Of a DNA stretch of 64,000 nt, positions 33,309-42,385 are shown piece after piece (position 1 is the stretch's first letter; each line of letters opens with the position of its first letter). The position numbers were made by a program, and so were the translations under genes. The DNA is from Flavobacterium bernardetii. Lineage in GTDB: Bacteria > Bacteroidota > Bacteroidia > Flavobacteriales > Flavobacteriaceae. The notes under the pieces were generated by a model, which worked only from the letters and a program-made list of their open reading frames with translations, was not told the origin of the DNA and searched no databases. The stretch lies in the NCBI RefSeq assembly GCF_011305415.1, contig NZ_JAANOQ010000002.1, positions 305,186 through 369,185 on the forward strand. Reading direction: 5' to 3'.

Positions 33309-34508
33309 CTATTCAATAATTACTTTCTTGAAAATTTGTTTGTTTTCTGTTGAAATGACACACATGTAAATTCCAGCACTCAATTCTGAAACGGGAAGTT
33401 GTTCAATTAATTGCGAATTGTTAAATTCTTTTGCAGTTACAGTTTTCCCATTAAGATCAATAATTTTTACAGAATAATTTTCAGTATCTAGAGTTCCTTT
33501 ATTGATGTAAAGATTGTTTTTTGCAGGATTTGGATAAACCGTTACTTGATTTTCCGAATTGAAAGTTGCATTGGATAATGCAGAAGTATTCGCTACAGCA
33601 AAATGTAACATCGCTCCAACAGCTGCTTTAGTTACATTATAGGCATAAGTTGGATCCATATTGGTCAATAAATCGTTTGCAGAATGTGTTACTGAAGATT
33701 CATTGGTTTCATAAAAACCTGTAATAATTTCATTATTGTCTTCAAACGGGATATAATCTGAGGAGTAAGCAGATGCTAGTAATGTATTCAAGTTGGAATA
33801 TAAATTAACACAGTTAATTAATTCATTAGTCCTAGTATTTGAAGCGGCGTTGTTAGTAGATGGCGTATTGCTCATGTCTCTTTCGCATGTAATCGTATTA
33901 TTAACTTGTCCGGCAACACCGCCAACTTGATCGATGTTAAAAACTAATCTTATGTCTAATTTTGGATTAGTACTATTTACTACATTAGAAACATAATGTT
34001 GACTACCATATAAACCAGCTTCTTCGCCACTGAAATGAATGAATTTTATGGAATATTCCGTAGGAATACTTTGTAGGAGACGTGCGGTTTCTAGTAAAAC
34101 ATTCGTGCCACTTCCGTTGTCATTTGTTCCAGTTCCAGTAATGGTGTCATAATGTGCACAAATAATCACAAAGGTATTTGGATATAAAGTTCCAGTTTTG
34201 GTTACAATTAAATTTTTACAAATAGCTGAAGAACCAGAATACGTAAATGGATCTTCGACCATTTGTGAAGCAGTAAAGCCGTAGCTTAGGTATTTGTTTT
34301 TAATCCAGTTTAAAGTATTTGTTTGGGCGGCGCTTCCTCTTGTTTTTACGCCAAAATTTTCAAAGGCGGTTAAATTTGCTGTAGTGTTTGTTTGTGAAAC
34401 TTGATTTACCACATCTTGATAGCCTTGAATAAAGGTTTGGGAGAATGCAATAGTTTGTACAAAGAGTAGTAAGGAAACTCTTAGGGTTAGTTTTAGGTTG
34501 GTTTTCAT
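33309..34508 (-). CDS. secreted M28-family peptidase with type IX sorting domain
   Basis: A 399-residue exported zinc aminopeptidase-type enzyme. A signal peptide (ending TIAFSQ) is followed by an M28 domain with the metal-ligand segments CAHYDTITG, GTNDNGSGTNVLLETAR, HFSGEEAGLYGS and NIDQVGG. The last 75 residues form a type A type-IX-secretion sorting domain (VYPNPAKNNLYI, KIIDLNGK, ELSAGIYMCVI, KKVIIE), which directs the protein through the outer membrane. It lies alone between two hairpins. Substrate is probably peptides from environmental protein. Confidence 0.92.
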   Translation of the reverse strand: MKTNLKLTLRVSLLLFVQTIAFSQTFIQGYQDVVNQVSQTNTTANLTAFENFGVKTRGSAAQTNTLNWIKNKYLSYGFTASQMVEDPFTYSGSSAICKNLIVTKTGTLYPNTFVIICAHYDTITGTGTNDNGSGTNVLLETARLLQSIPTEYSIKFIHFSGEEAGLYGSQHYVSNVVNSTNPKLDIRLVFNIDQVGGVAGQVNNTITCERDMSNTPSTNNAASNTRTNELINCVNLYSNLNTLLASAYSSDYIPFEDNNEIITGFYETNESSVTHSANDLLTNMDPTYAYNVTKAAVGAMLHFAVANTSALSNATFNSENQVTVYPNPAKNNLYINKGTLDTENYSVKIIDLNGKTVTAKEFNNSQLIEQLPVSELSAGIYMCVISTENKQIFKKVIIE

Positions 34509-34563
34509 AAGTGTTTGATTTGGTAAACAAATATATAAAATACGGATTAGTTAAAAAAAACAA

Positions 34564-34587
34564 AAAACCTCTAATTGTAGAGGTTTT
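34564..34587 (-). terminator. terminator of the ECF/TonB operon
   Basis: AAAACCTCTA (34564-34573) / TAGAGGTTTT (34578-34587) with a 4-base loop, six bases past the MG2-like gene, reading into T's on the minus strand. Confidence 0.85.
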
Positions 34588-34592
34588 CTTAT

Positions 34593-36287
34593 TTATTTAA
34601 CAATAATGTAGTTTTCCATTGAAACGGATTCACCGCTTTTTGTAATACCTTCTATTGTAATTTTATAATTCCCAGAAACATCTGATGTGTAAAACTCAAA
34701 TGCTTTTTGACTTGAGATTTCAGTGACATTTGGTTTCCAACACAATTGATATCTATAATCTGGAATTTTTTCTAAATTATTTTTAGAATAATCTATATTA
34801 TAATATGTTTTTCTAAGTTGAGGCCTGTCTAGTTTTTTATTAATGATATAATTATTTTCCAATTTTGGGACATAATTTAAATCTTTTGTTGTTAAATTAA
34901 CCACACCATTGAATATGTATTTGTTAAAAAAATAGCCTTTGTTAACAAAGTTTATTTTGGTGAAAAACGCGGGGTCAAACGTTAATATTTCATCAACATC
35001 TTGTAGTAAAAAACCATCAACTAATACTAATGTGTTGTAGTAAATATCACTACTGTTTACTTCGTAATCATAAACGCTAAAGGTTTGTTTGCCATCTTTT
35101 TTAGAAATATAAACTTCAGGAATAATTTCAATAAAAACTTCCTTTATAGCATTTTGTACATTATAATCTTTTAAAACATATTCTTTGTCACTTCCATAAT
35201 AAAAAGGTTTAGACTTTTTATAAGCAAAAACGGTATCACTTTTTGTGTGATAATAAATATTTTGTATCTGGTTAGCTATGGAACGTTTTAAAAAGGCATT
35301 TGCATAATTAGGATTAATTTTTATGTCTTTTTCAATGTTTTTTGTTTTTATATTTTGGTTTTCTGAAAGTTCAATTTTGTATTTTTCTTTATCTTTTTCA
35401 AATACTTGAAAATAGGCTTCTTCTCCATCGAAGCTATCTAATAGAAATTTAAAATTTCCGTTTTTATCTGTAGAAGCAATTTTAAAATCGAAATTTTCAC
35501 CTGGAATAGATAAGGCTATTTTTTTGTTTTCTAAATCATCTCCATCGTTTTTTGATGTGATTTTTCCTAAAAAAACTTCTCCTCTAGTTTCAGGTAAAGA
35601 AGCTGTATTTTTCTGGTTTTCTAAATTATTATACACACTTGAAAATATAGAAGTGTTTTTTTGTTCTTGTATTGTTGGAATACTATCAATTTTAACTACA
35701 TTAAAAACGAAGTTACCTTGTAAATTGTCATCAATGTTTATGCTAACCTTTTCTCTTTTAGTGTATTCTTTTTTATTTGATTTTACTTTTGAAGAAATGA
35801 TGTTTCCATCAATTGAAGTTGATAAGTTTACAACTTCTGGATTGTTGTTGTTTTCTTTAAATTTTTCTGGAAATTGAACGTATGGATTAAAAATGAATAT
35901 TTCTTTTAAAGCATATTCACTATTATTTAACGTCAAATTCGTATAAGCAATTATTTTGTAATTTCCTGTTTCAATATTTGTTGGAATAAAAAAATCATTA
36001 TAAGAAATACCATTATTAATAACTTGTTTGTGTTTTAATATGGATATGTTTTCACTGTTTACTAACTCTACATAAGCTATTTTGCTAAGCGTTATGGTTT
36101 CTTTGTTAGTTTGGTTTAAACAAATTGTTTTGTACAAAATACTTTCTCCTGATAAGTAGAAATCAGTATTTGTTTGAAGTACAATTTGTTCTTTTATAGG
36201 TGTTGTTTTATTATCAGTATTTGTTTTTTGTGAGAACAAAAAGGAGTGAATAAAAAATATTGCGAAAAGTAATGTTTGTTTTATCAT
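34593..36287 (-). CDS. secreted MG2-like protein of a DUF4249/TonB operon
   Basis: About 564 residues. The ATG at 36287 overlaps the stop of the upstream DUF4249 gene as ATGA, which favours it over the ATG at 36293. A signal peptide (LFAIFFIHSFLFSQ) is followed by an MG2-type macroglobulin-like beta domain (VLQTNTDFYLSGESILYKTICLNQTNKE, IETGNYKIIAYTN), then more beta-rich regions including SLPETRGEVFLGKI and a TonB-plug-like stretch (IYYNTLVLVDGFLLQDVDEI). Probably a periplasmic or outer-membrane accessory of the upstream receptor. Last gene of the operon; a truncated copy of its 5' end occurs at 37534-37602. Confidence 0.7.
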   Translation of the reverse strand: MIKQTLLFAIFFIHSFLFSQKTNTDNKTTPIKEQIVLQTNTDFYLSGESILYKTICLNQTNKETITLSKIAYVELVNSENISILKHKQVINNGISYNDFFIPTNIETGNYKIIAYTNLTLNNSEYALKEIFIFNPYVQFPEKFKENNNNPEVVNLSTSIDGNIISSKVKSNKKEYTKREKVSINIDDNLQGNFVFNVVKIDSIPTIQEQKNTSIFSSVYNNLENQKNTASLPETRGEVFLGKITSKNDGDDLENKKIALSIPGENFDFKIASTDKNGNFKFLLDSFDGEEAYFQVFEKDKEKYKIELSENQNIKTKNIEKDIKINPNYANAFLKRSIANQIQNIYYHTKSDTVFAYKKSKPFYYGSDKEYVLKDYNVQNAIKEVFIEIIPEVYISKKDGKQTFSVYDYEVNSSDIYYNTLVLVDGFLLQDVDEILTFDPAFFTKINFVNKGYFFNKYIFNGVVNLTTKDLNYVPKLENNYIINKKLDRPQLRKTYYNIDYSKNNLEKIPDYRYQLCWKPNVTEISSQKAFEFYTSDVSGNYKITIEGITKSGESVSMENYIIVK

Positions 36288-37516
36288 TGCCAAAATGGTG
36301 GTATTACGTTAGAAGAAAATGTGGTGCAATCGCCGCAGGGTGGAGGAACTAAATCTACATATTTGTCTGAGTCAATATATAGTTGTTTATAATATAAAAG
36401 GTAGCTTTGTTGTAAATAGTCTTGGGCCATTTCTGCTTCACAATCTGATGGTGGAGGTGTTAGAAAACAAAATTTGTATCTTCCTTCTGCGTCTTTTTTG
36501 TCTACAAAAATTTGATCCCAAAAGCATTCATAAAAATAGCCTGGAGTATCTGCGGTAGAAAAAATATCTACAAAATTAAAAAACATTCTTTTTTCTGAAT
36601 AACTTGATACGTCGAAAAATCCTATTACTTTTTCATTAGGATTTGTTGAACAAGATATGTTGCCACTAAAAAATCCTGGTTGATTTTGAGATAAAATGCT
36701 CTGGTTTTCTGATAATTTTTTTAATGTACTATAAAAGGTATGTGCTTCTAAGCTTTGCACATATTGTTTTGCTAATATACTATAGCGATGTTTGATAATT
36801 GGGTTAGAAACAGGAATAAATCTAAGTTTTAAATTTACGCGATCTTCGGATAAGTTGGAAGAATTGAATAGTATTATTTTTTCAGATTTAGCAGAAGAAT
36901 AGCAAACTCTCGCTTCATACGTTCTTGGTGTTAAGGATATTTCAGGTATCATTAGTGAAGGAACTGTAGGATGTGGGACAGCAATTACAGTAGCTATATG
37001 TGGCACCCATCTTGGTGCTATAATTTTATAAGTTTCTTCATATTCATATCTATAATATTTTGAACTATTTGTTGGGTCAAAAGATTTTAGTTCTATTTCC
37101 GCTCCCCGAACACCGTCAATAACTTTGTTAGAAACCTCTAAAGATTGAACTTGAGTTTCAGTTGTTAAAACTTCTTGAGTGGATGTATATGTTTTTCCAT
37201 CAGTTAAGATGGTAAGTTTGTATTTTCTACCAGCGATTGCTTGAAAGGGATTTTCGGATTCATAAATTTTATCGCCTTCAATAAAATTATAGATATTACC
37301 TAAATCATCTTCAACAGTAACAGTTGCATTTTCAACAAATTCAGGACCGCTTTCTTCTAAACGATAGGTTTTAGTAAGTTTAATTTGTTGCTTTTTTAAT
37401 TGATTTGTAATCGTTGCTTCAATTACAAGTGCTTCTTCAAAGTTAGAAGTTTCTAAAAGATAGGGTTCGGTACAACCAAATATTACTATAAATAAAAGAA
37501 AGCTAAGTTTTTTCAT
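36284..37516 (-). CDS. DUF4249 lipoprotein, second tandem copy
   Basis: A 410-residue lipoprotein (lipobox VIFGC, Cys15) of the DUF4249 family, which pairs with TonB-dependent receptors in Bacteroidota. Typical features are TEPYLLETSNFEEALVIEATITNQLKKQ at the mature start, AGRKYKLTI, and a Cys-rich end (PPCGDCTTFSSNVIPPFW). It is a close paralogue of the gene at 37599: the first 150 residues are almost the same, and differences gather around 185-215 and 340-395. Probably a surface lipoprotein aiding substrate capture. Its stop overlaps the MG2-like gene start. Confidence 0.88.
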   Translation of the reverse strand: MKKLSFLLFIVIFGCTEPYLLETSNFEEALVIEATITNQLKKQQIKLTKTYRLEESGPEFVENATVTVEDDLGNIYNFIEGDKIYESENPFQAIAGRKYKLTILTDGKTYTSTQEVLTTETQVQSLEVSNKVIDGVRGAEIELKSFDPTNSSKYYRYEYEETYKIIAPRWVPHIATVIAVPHPTVPSLMIPEISLTPRTYEARVCYSSAKSEKIILFNSSNLSEDRVNLKLRFIPVSNPIIKHRYSILAKQYVQSLEAHTFYSTLKKLSENQSILSQNQPGFFSGNISCSTNPNEKVIGFFDVSSYSEKRMFFNFVDIFSTADTPGYFYECFWDQIFVDKKDAEGRYKFCFLTPPPSDCEAEMAQDYLQQSYLLYYKQLYIDSDKYVDLVPPPCGDCTTFSSNVIPPFWQ

Positions 37517-37533
37517 AATTTAAAATTTTTAAC

Positions 37534-37602
37534 ACTTGTTTTTTTGAAAACAAAATTGAGTGAATAAAAAATATCTCGATAATTAGTGTTTGTTTTTATC
37601 AA
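37534..37602 (-). pseudogene. 5' stub of a duplicated MG2-like gene
   Basis: Just after the first DUF4249 gene, the minus strand reads TTGATAAAAACAAACACTAA then a segment with TATTTTTTATTCACTC, which matches the first 70 bases of the intact MG2-like gene (ATGATAAAACAAACATTACT...). The ATG has become TTG and the similarity stops at the leader of the second DUF4249 gene. Confidence 0.7.
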
Positions 37603-38831
37603 TACCAAAATGGAGGTACTACGTTAGAAGAAAAAGTAGTGCAATCGCCGCAAGGAAATGGTACTAAGTCTACATAACTTTTTGCATTAATAGATGATTG
37701 TCTGTAATACAAAAGCAGTCCTTGGTCTAAATTGAATTGTGCAACATCAGCTTGACAATCACTTGGAAAGCCAACTGCAAAACAATATCTGAATCTTCCA
37801 GCTGCAGCCTTATTTTCCATATTGTCTTGTTCGTCATAACAATCGTAAAAATAGCCTGGAGTATCTACGACAGAAAAAATATCACCAAAATTAAAAAACA
37901 TTCTTTTTTCTGAGTAACTCGATACGTCGAAAAATCCTATCACTTTTTCATTAGGATTTGTTGAACAAGTTATATTTCCACTAAAAAATCCTGGTTGATT
38001 TTGTGATAAAATGCTCTGATTTTCAGATAATTTTTTTAATGTACTATAAAAGGTATAAGATTCTAGGCTTTGTACATATTGTTTTGCTAAAATACTATAG
38101 CGATGTTTGATAATTGGATTAGAAACAGGAATAAATCTAAGTTTTAAATTTACACGATCTTCGGATAAGTTGGTAGTATTGAATAGTATTGTTTTTTTTG
38201 ATTTATCTGTTGAATAGCAAACTCTTGCTTCATACGTTCTTGGTGTTGCCACTATTTCAGGTAGCATTATAGAAGGGTTTGCGGGATTAGGAACAGCAAT
38301 TATTTTAGCAGTAAATGGGATCCATTTTGGTGCTATAATTTTATAGGTTTCCTCATATTCATATCTATAATATTTTGAAGTATTTGTTGGGTCAACAGAT
38401 TTCAGTTCTATTTCCGCCCCACGAACACCGTCTATGACTTTGTTAGATACTTCTAGGGATTGAATTTGATTTTCAGTTGTTAAAACTTCTTGAGTAGAAG
38501 TATATGTTTTTCCATCTGCAATGATAGTAAGTTTGTATTTTCTCCCAGCGATGGCTTGAAAGGGATTTTCGGATTCATAAATTTCGTCACCTTCAACAAA
38601 ATTATATATGTTACCTAAATCATCTTCAATAGTAATAGTTGCGTTTTCAACAAATTGAGGCCCATTTTCTTCTAAACGATAGGTTTTAGTAAGTTTAATT
38701 TGTTGCTTTTTTAATTGATTTGTAATCGTTGCTTCAATTACAAGTGCTTCTTCATAATTAGAAGTTTCTAAAAGATAGGGTTCCGTACAACCAAATAATA
38801 TTATAAATAATAGAAAGCTAAATTTTTTCAT
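37599..38831 (-). CDS. DUF4249 lipoprotein, first tandem copy
   Basis: A 410-residue lipoprotein (lipobox ILFGC) of the DUF4249 family, paralogous over its whole length to the next gene. The same landmarks are present: TEPYLLETSNYEEALVIEA, the shared core VNLKLRFIPVSNPIIKHRYS and the C-terminal PFPCGDCTTFSSNVVPPFWY. It follows the TonB receptor by three bases, the usual order for this pair. The divergent C-terminal segment (about 335-395: YDEQDNMENKAAAGRFRYCFAV against WDQIFVDKKDAEGRYKFCFL) may set ligand preference. Confidence 0.88.
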   Translation of the reverse strand: MKKFSFLLFIILFGCTEPYLLETSNYEEALVIEATITNQLKKQQIKLTKTYRLEENGPQFVENATITIEDDLGNIYNFVEGDEIYESENPFQAIAGRKYKLTIIADGKTYTSTQEVLTTENQIQSLEVSNKVIDGVRGAEIELKSVDPTNTSKYYRYEYEETYKIIAPKWIPFTAKIIAVPNPANPSIMLPEIVATPRTYEARVCYSTDKSKKTILFNTTNLSEDRVNLKLRFIPVSNPIIKHRYSILAKQYVQSLESYTFYSTLKKLSENQSILSQNQPGFFSGNITCSTNPNEKVIGFFDVSSYSEKRMFFNFGDIFSVVDTPGYFYDCYDEQDNMENKAAAGRFRYCFAVGFPSDCQADVAQFNLDQGLLLYYRQSSINAKSYVDLVPFPCGDCTTFSSNVVPPFWY

Positions 38832-38834
38832 AAT

Positions 38835-41582
38835 CTAAAATTTAAAATTATATGTTATTGTTGGTATTGCAATGGCAAAAATGGAAGTTTTGTAACCTTT
38901 CACTTGTCCGTTTTCTGTAACAAAATATATTGAATACGGGTTGTTTCTTCCTAATAAATTATAAATAGAAATGTTCCAGAAACTATGTGCTAGTTTTTTA
39001 ATTTTATGGTTTCCTTCAATATTAAAACTTAAATCAACTCTATAATAATCTGGGATTCTAAATTTGTTTCTATCGCTATATAAGGTATATTCCGAACCAG
39101 CATACTCGTATTTTCCTATTGGATAAGTAATTGGTCTACCAGTTTGATATACAAAGTTAAGTGAAAAGCTATATCTTTTTGTTATTTTATAATTTAAAAC
39201 AGTATTGAAATCATGTGGCTTGTCAAAATTAGAAGCAAAAAATTCACCATTATTCACGCGTTCATCTTTAAATTGACTGTCTAATTTTATGAAACTTCTC
39301 GAGTAAGTATATGCAATCCATCCGTTAAGTTTTCCTGTAGTTTTCTTAATTAATAATTCTACACCATAAGATTTTCCTTCTCCTTGCAATAATTCCGTTT
39401 CAATTTTGTCACTTAAAACAATATTTGCTCCAGTTTTATAATCTAGTAAGTTTTTCGACTTTTTTGTATATGCTTCTAAGCTAATTTCATACACTTCATT
39501 TAGGTTTTTATAAAGTCCAATTGAGAACTGTTCACCAGCTTGTGGTTTTACATTGATATCTGAAAGTTTCCAAATATCAGTTGGTGATTGTGTTGTATTT
39601 GTACTTAGCAAATGAATATATTGGTAGGTTTTGTCATATCCAACTTTAGCAGATAAACTGTTGGTTAACATGTATCTTGCGGATACTCTTGGCTCAAAGC
39701 CTCCATATCGTTTTATAACTTCATTGTTTTTGTATTCTTTGGTTTCAATTAAAGTAGCATCATTTTTTGGTAAACCATCTTCATAAATTCTTTGGGTATT
39801 TGGTCCTAAATTACTAAAAGTAGTATATCTTCCTCCAATATTTATTAATAATTTATCAGTTAGTTTTGCTTCTGTTTTTAAATAAACCGAAGATTCTAAA
39901 GCCTTTTCATTATTTAAATTTATGGGTACAATCAGGCTTGTAGGTTCATTTGCGTTTAAATATCCAGGGTTTACTTTGTATAATTTTCCAGATAAACCAT
40001 AACTTACTGTGAATTTATTATTTAGATTATTCTCGAATTTTAATTGCGCATTGGTTTCATTAATTTGAAAGCCTGAATTAAATGATTTATCAATATCATT
40101 ATCATTAGAGTAATTCAGCCCATATTTATAATCACTATTGTTCACTAATAATTGAGAGCTCATTCTTTTTGAAAATTTATGGCTCCAATTAATTCCTAAA
40201 AGACGATTGTTATAATTTATTAATGAATCTGAAGTTAATTTAAATTTATCATCACTATAATATAATGAAGCTTGTATAGAATTGTTTTCGTTTATTTCAT
40301 GGTTGTATTTTGTGAAAAAATCATAAAAAGAAGCACCACTCCTTTTTAATTTTTCATCATTTAAGCTTTTTAAAATCCAATCGGAATAAGTTGCTCTAAA
40401 CCCTGCAATAACTGCCGATTTGTCTTTTACCACAGGAACATTTACAAATAAATTACTTGTAACGGGTCCAATTCCACCTTCACCAGACAGTTTAGTGTTA
40501 TTTGGTTTTTTGGTTTTTAAATCGATAACAGATGATAATCTACCACCATATTCTACAGGAATACTTCCTTTGTAAATGGTTACACTTTTTAAACTATAAG
40601 GGTTCACAGAAGAGAAAAAACCTAAAAAGTGAAATGGATTATATAGTGAAATGTCATCAACTAAAATTAAATTTTGATCTGCGTTTCCACCTCTAACATT
40701 CAATCCACTTGAACCTTCACCTGTAGTTTTAATTCCAGGCATAATAGTTGCGATTTTAAAAACATCTTGTTCACCTAGTAAAATAGGTACGTTTTTCATG
40801 TTTTCTAAATCAATTGAAGTGGCACCTACAACAGAGGTTTTTATTTTTGTTTGAATCTTATTAGTAATTACGATTTCTTTAATTCCAATAGATTTTTGAC
40901 TAATATTGAAATCTAAAGTGCCATTTTCATTAATAAATATCTTTTTGCTATTTCCTTTTGTATTTAAAACTTCAACAGTAATTATGTGCATTCCTGTTGG
41001 TAATTCTAATTTATAAAAACCATTGTCATCAGTGGTGGTTTCAATTTTTTTATTGTTCACCTTTATCTTTACATTTTTAACAGGTTCATCAGTTTCGATG
41101 TTTTTAATAAATCCTGTTAATTCATTTGTTGATGACGTACTTCCTTTTTTTTGCTTTCCAATATAAATAACATCGTTGTCAAAGTTTGTAATACTGTTTT
41201 TATTGGTTGTGTTTACTGAGGAGTTTGCGTTTTTGTTATTTTCAGGTTTGAAATAATTATCTACAAAATAGTCATAAACTATTCTGTTTTGAGTTAAAAT
41301 TATTTTATTATTATCTATAAAATAATTTAATGATGTATTTGTAAATAATTTGGTTAAAATGTCCTCTAAACTTGAATTGTTGAAATTCTCAGTGATCATT
41401 TTGTTTTCAGATTCTAACCATTTTGCATCATAGTAAAACGATAGAGATTGTTTTTCTTCTAATTTTTTTAAAGATTGAGAAATCGTTTCGTTGTCAAAAG
41501 AAATTGTAATACTATCATTTTTAGTTTGAGATAAAGCCACAATTTGGAAGAAAAACAAAAATATAAAAAGCGTATTTTTCAT
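38835..41582 (-). CDS. TonB-dependent receptor with N-terminal STN and regulatory-like domain
   Basis: A 915-residue outer-membrane receptor. After the signal peptide (IVALSQ) comes an STN domain (about 25-97, SITISFDNETISQSLKKLEE), then a carboxypeptidase-regulatory-like beta domain (about 155-230), a plug (about 255-375: NVPILLGEQDVFKIATIMPG, GLNVRGGNADQNLILVDD), and a 22-strand-type barrel ending in NFKF. It imports a ligand that depends on TonB energy; the ligand is unknown. Its ATG overlaps the preceding stop by one base. The STN domain suggests signalling contact with a membrane partner, which fits the ECF sigma factor upstream. Confidence 0.9.
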   Translation of the reverse strand: MKNTLFIFLFFFQIVALSQTKNDSITISFDNETISQSLKKLEEKQSLSFYYDAKWLESENKMITENFNNSSLEDILTKLFTNTSLNYFIDNNKIILTQNRIVYDYFVDNYFKPENNKNANSSVNTTNKNSITNFDNDVIYIGKQKKGSTSSTNELTGFIKNIETDEPVKNVKIKVNNKKIETTTDDNGFYKLELPTGMHIITVEVLNTKGNSKKIFINENGTLDFNISQKSIGIKEIVITNKIQTKIKTSVVGATSIDLENMKNVPILLGEQDVFKIATIMPGIKTTGEGSSGLNVRGGNADQNLILVDDISLYNPFHFLGFFSSVNPYSLKSVTIYKGSIPVEYGGRLSSVIDLKTKKPNNTKLSGEGGIGPVTSNLFVNVPVVKDKSAVIAGFRATYSDWILKSLNDEKLKRSGASFYDFFTKYNHEINENNSIQASLYYSDDKFKLTSDSLINYNNRLLGINWSHKFSKRMSSQLLVNNSDYKYGLNYSNDNDIDKSFNSGFQINETNAQLKFENNLNNKFTVSYGLSGKLYKVNPGYLNANEPTSLIVPINLNNEKALESSVYLKTEAKLTDKLLINIGGRYTTFSNLGPNTQRIYEDGLPKNDATLIETKEYKNNEVIKRYGGFEPRVSARYMLTNSLSAKVGYDKTYQYIHLLSTNTTQSPTDIWKLSDINVKPQAGEQFSIGLYKNLNEVYEISLEAYTKKSKNLLDYKTGANIVLSDKIETELLQGEGKSYGVELLIKKTTGKLNGWIAYTYSRSFIKLDSQFKDERVNNGEFFASNFDKPHDFNTVLNYKITKRYSFSLNFVYQTGRPITYPIGKYEYAGSEYTLYSDRNKFRIPDYYRVDLSFNIEGNHKIKKLAHSFWNISIYNLLGRNNPYSIYFVTENGQVKGYKTSIFAIAIPTITYNFKF

Positions 41583-42274
41583 TAAATTATAGTTTTAAAT
41601 AAGTTCTGGTAAAAAAGTTCAATGTTGTTTACTTTTTGAATACTATTTTCTTTGTAAAATTCTTTAATTTCCTTTTTTAATGTAGGAAACAAATTGATGA
41701 TACTGTTTTTACTAGAAATTTCTTCAAGTTTGTTATTATAAAAGATGTAATATATTTTGTAATCGTAAAAAATATAAGATACTTTATCTGATCTAGAATC
41801 TTGTTTAATTATTTTTTTGTGTTTTATATAAAGTATGCTTTTTTCGTTAATTACATGCTCTTCAAAATAACCTGCACTAATAGTGTTGTCACTTGAAATC
41901 GTTTCCAATTTTTTAAATTTTTTATTTTTAAGAATAAAATAGTCAACTTGCTTAGTAATTAAACTTGTTTCTAATACTAATTGTAATGTGGGTTTGAATA
42001 TTAGGATATCATCAAAAACATCATATTTAATATTCACATCATAGTACGTTTGGTTGTTATGTTGTACAACACCCGTATTGTACTTATTCTCCAAAAACTG
42101 AAAAGTATTTTTAGAAGTTATTGGATACTTATTGGTGTAAACTATGCCGTTATTTAGAGACAGGTTTTCAATACCAACTAAACTGTCGTTATGTTTTATG
42201 AGATTTTTATTTTGCGAGAAACAGCCTAAACTGAAAAACAAAAAGGGTAGTAGTAGCTTTTTTTTGATTTGCAT
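41582..42274 (-). CDS. hypothetical secreted protein of the ECF operon
   Basis: About 230 residues. I choose the ATG at 42274 because MQIKKKLLLPFLFFSLGCFSQ is a clear signal peptide; the longer frame from 42319 adds 15 residues with no signal character. The LGC before FSQ is not a good lipobox. The body is Lys/Asn/Ile-rich with no recognised domain (e.g. VVQHNNQTYYDVNIKYDVFDDIL). It lies between the sigma partner and the TonB receptor and overlaps the latter by one base, so it is probably an envelope accessory of that system. Confidence 0.65.
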   Translation of the reverse strand: MQIKKKLLLPFLFFSLGCFSQNKNLIKHNDSLVGIENLSLNNGIVYTNKYPITSKNTFQFLENKYNTGVVQHNNQTYYDVNIKYDVFDDILIFKPTLQLVLETSLITKQVDYFILKNKKFKKLETISSDNTISAGYFEEHVINEKSILYIKHKKIIKQDSRSDKVSYIFYDYKIYYIFYNNKLEEISSKNSIINLFPTLKKEIKEFYKENSIQKVNNIELFYQNLFKTII

Positions 42275-42385
42275 TTTAAAAATTTTTCGTGAATTTATAT
42301 AAAAATTCTTACAACACAAAGCTTGTAAGGAATTTTAACGTTTTTAGAATTTATTTTTAACATGAGATTGTTATATTTTTCATCT

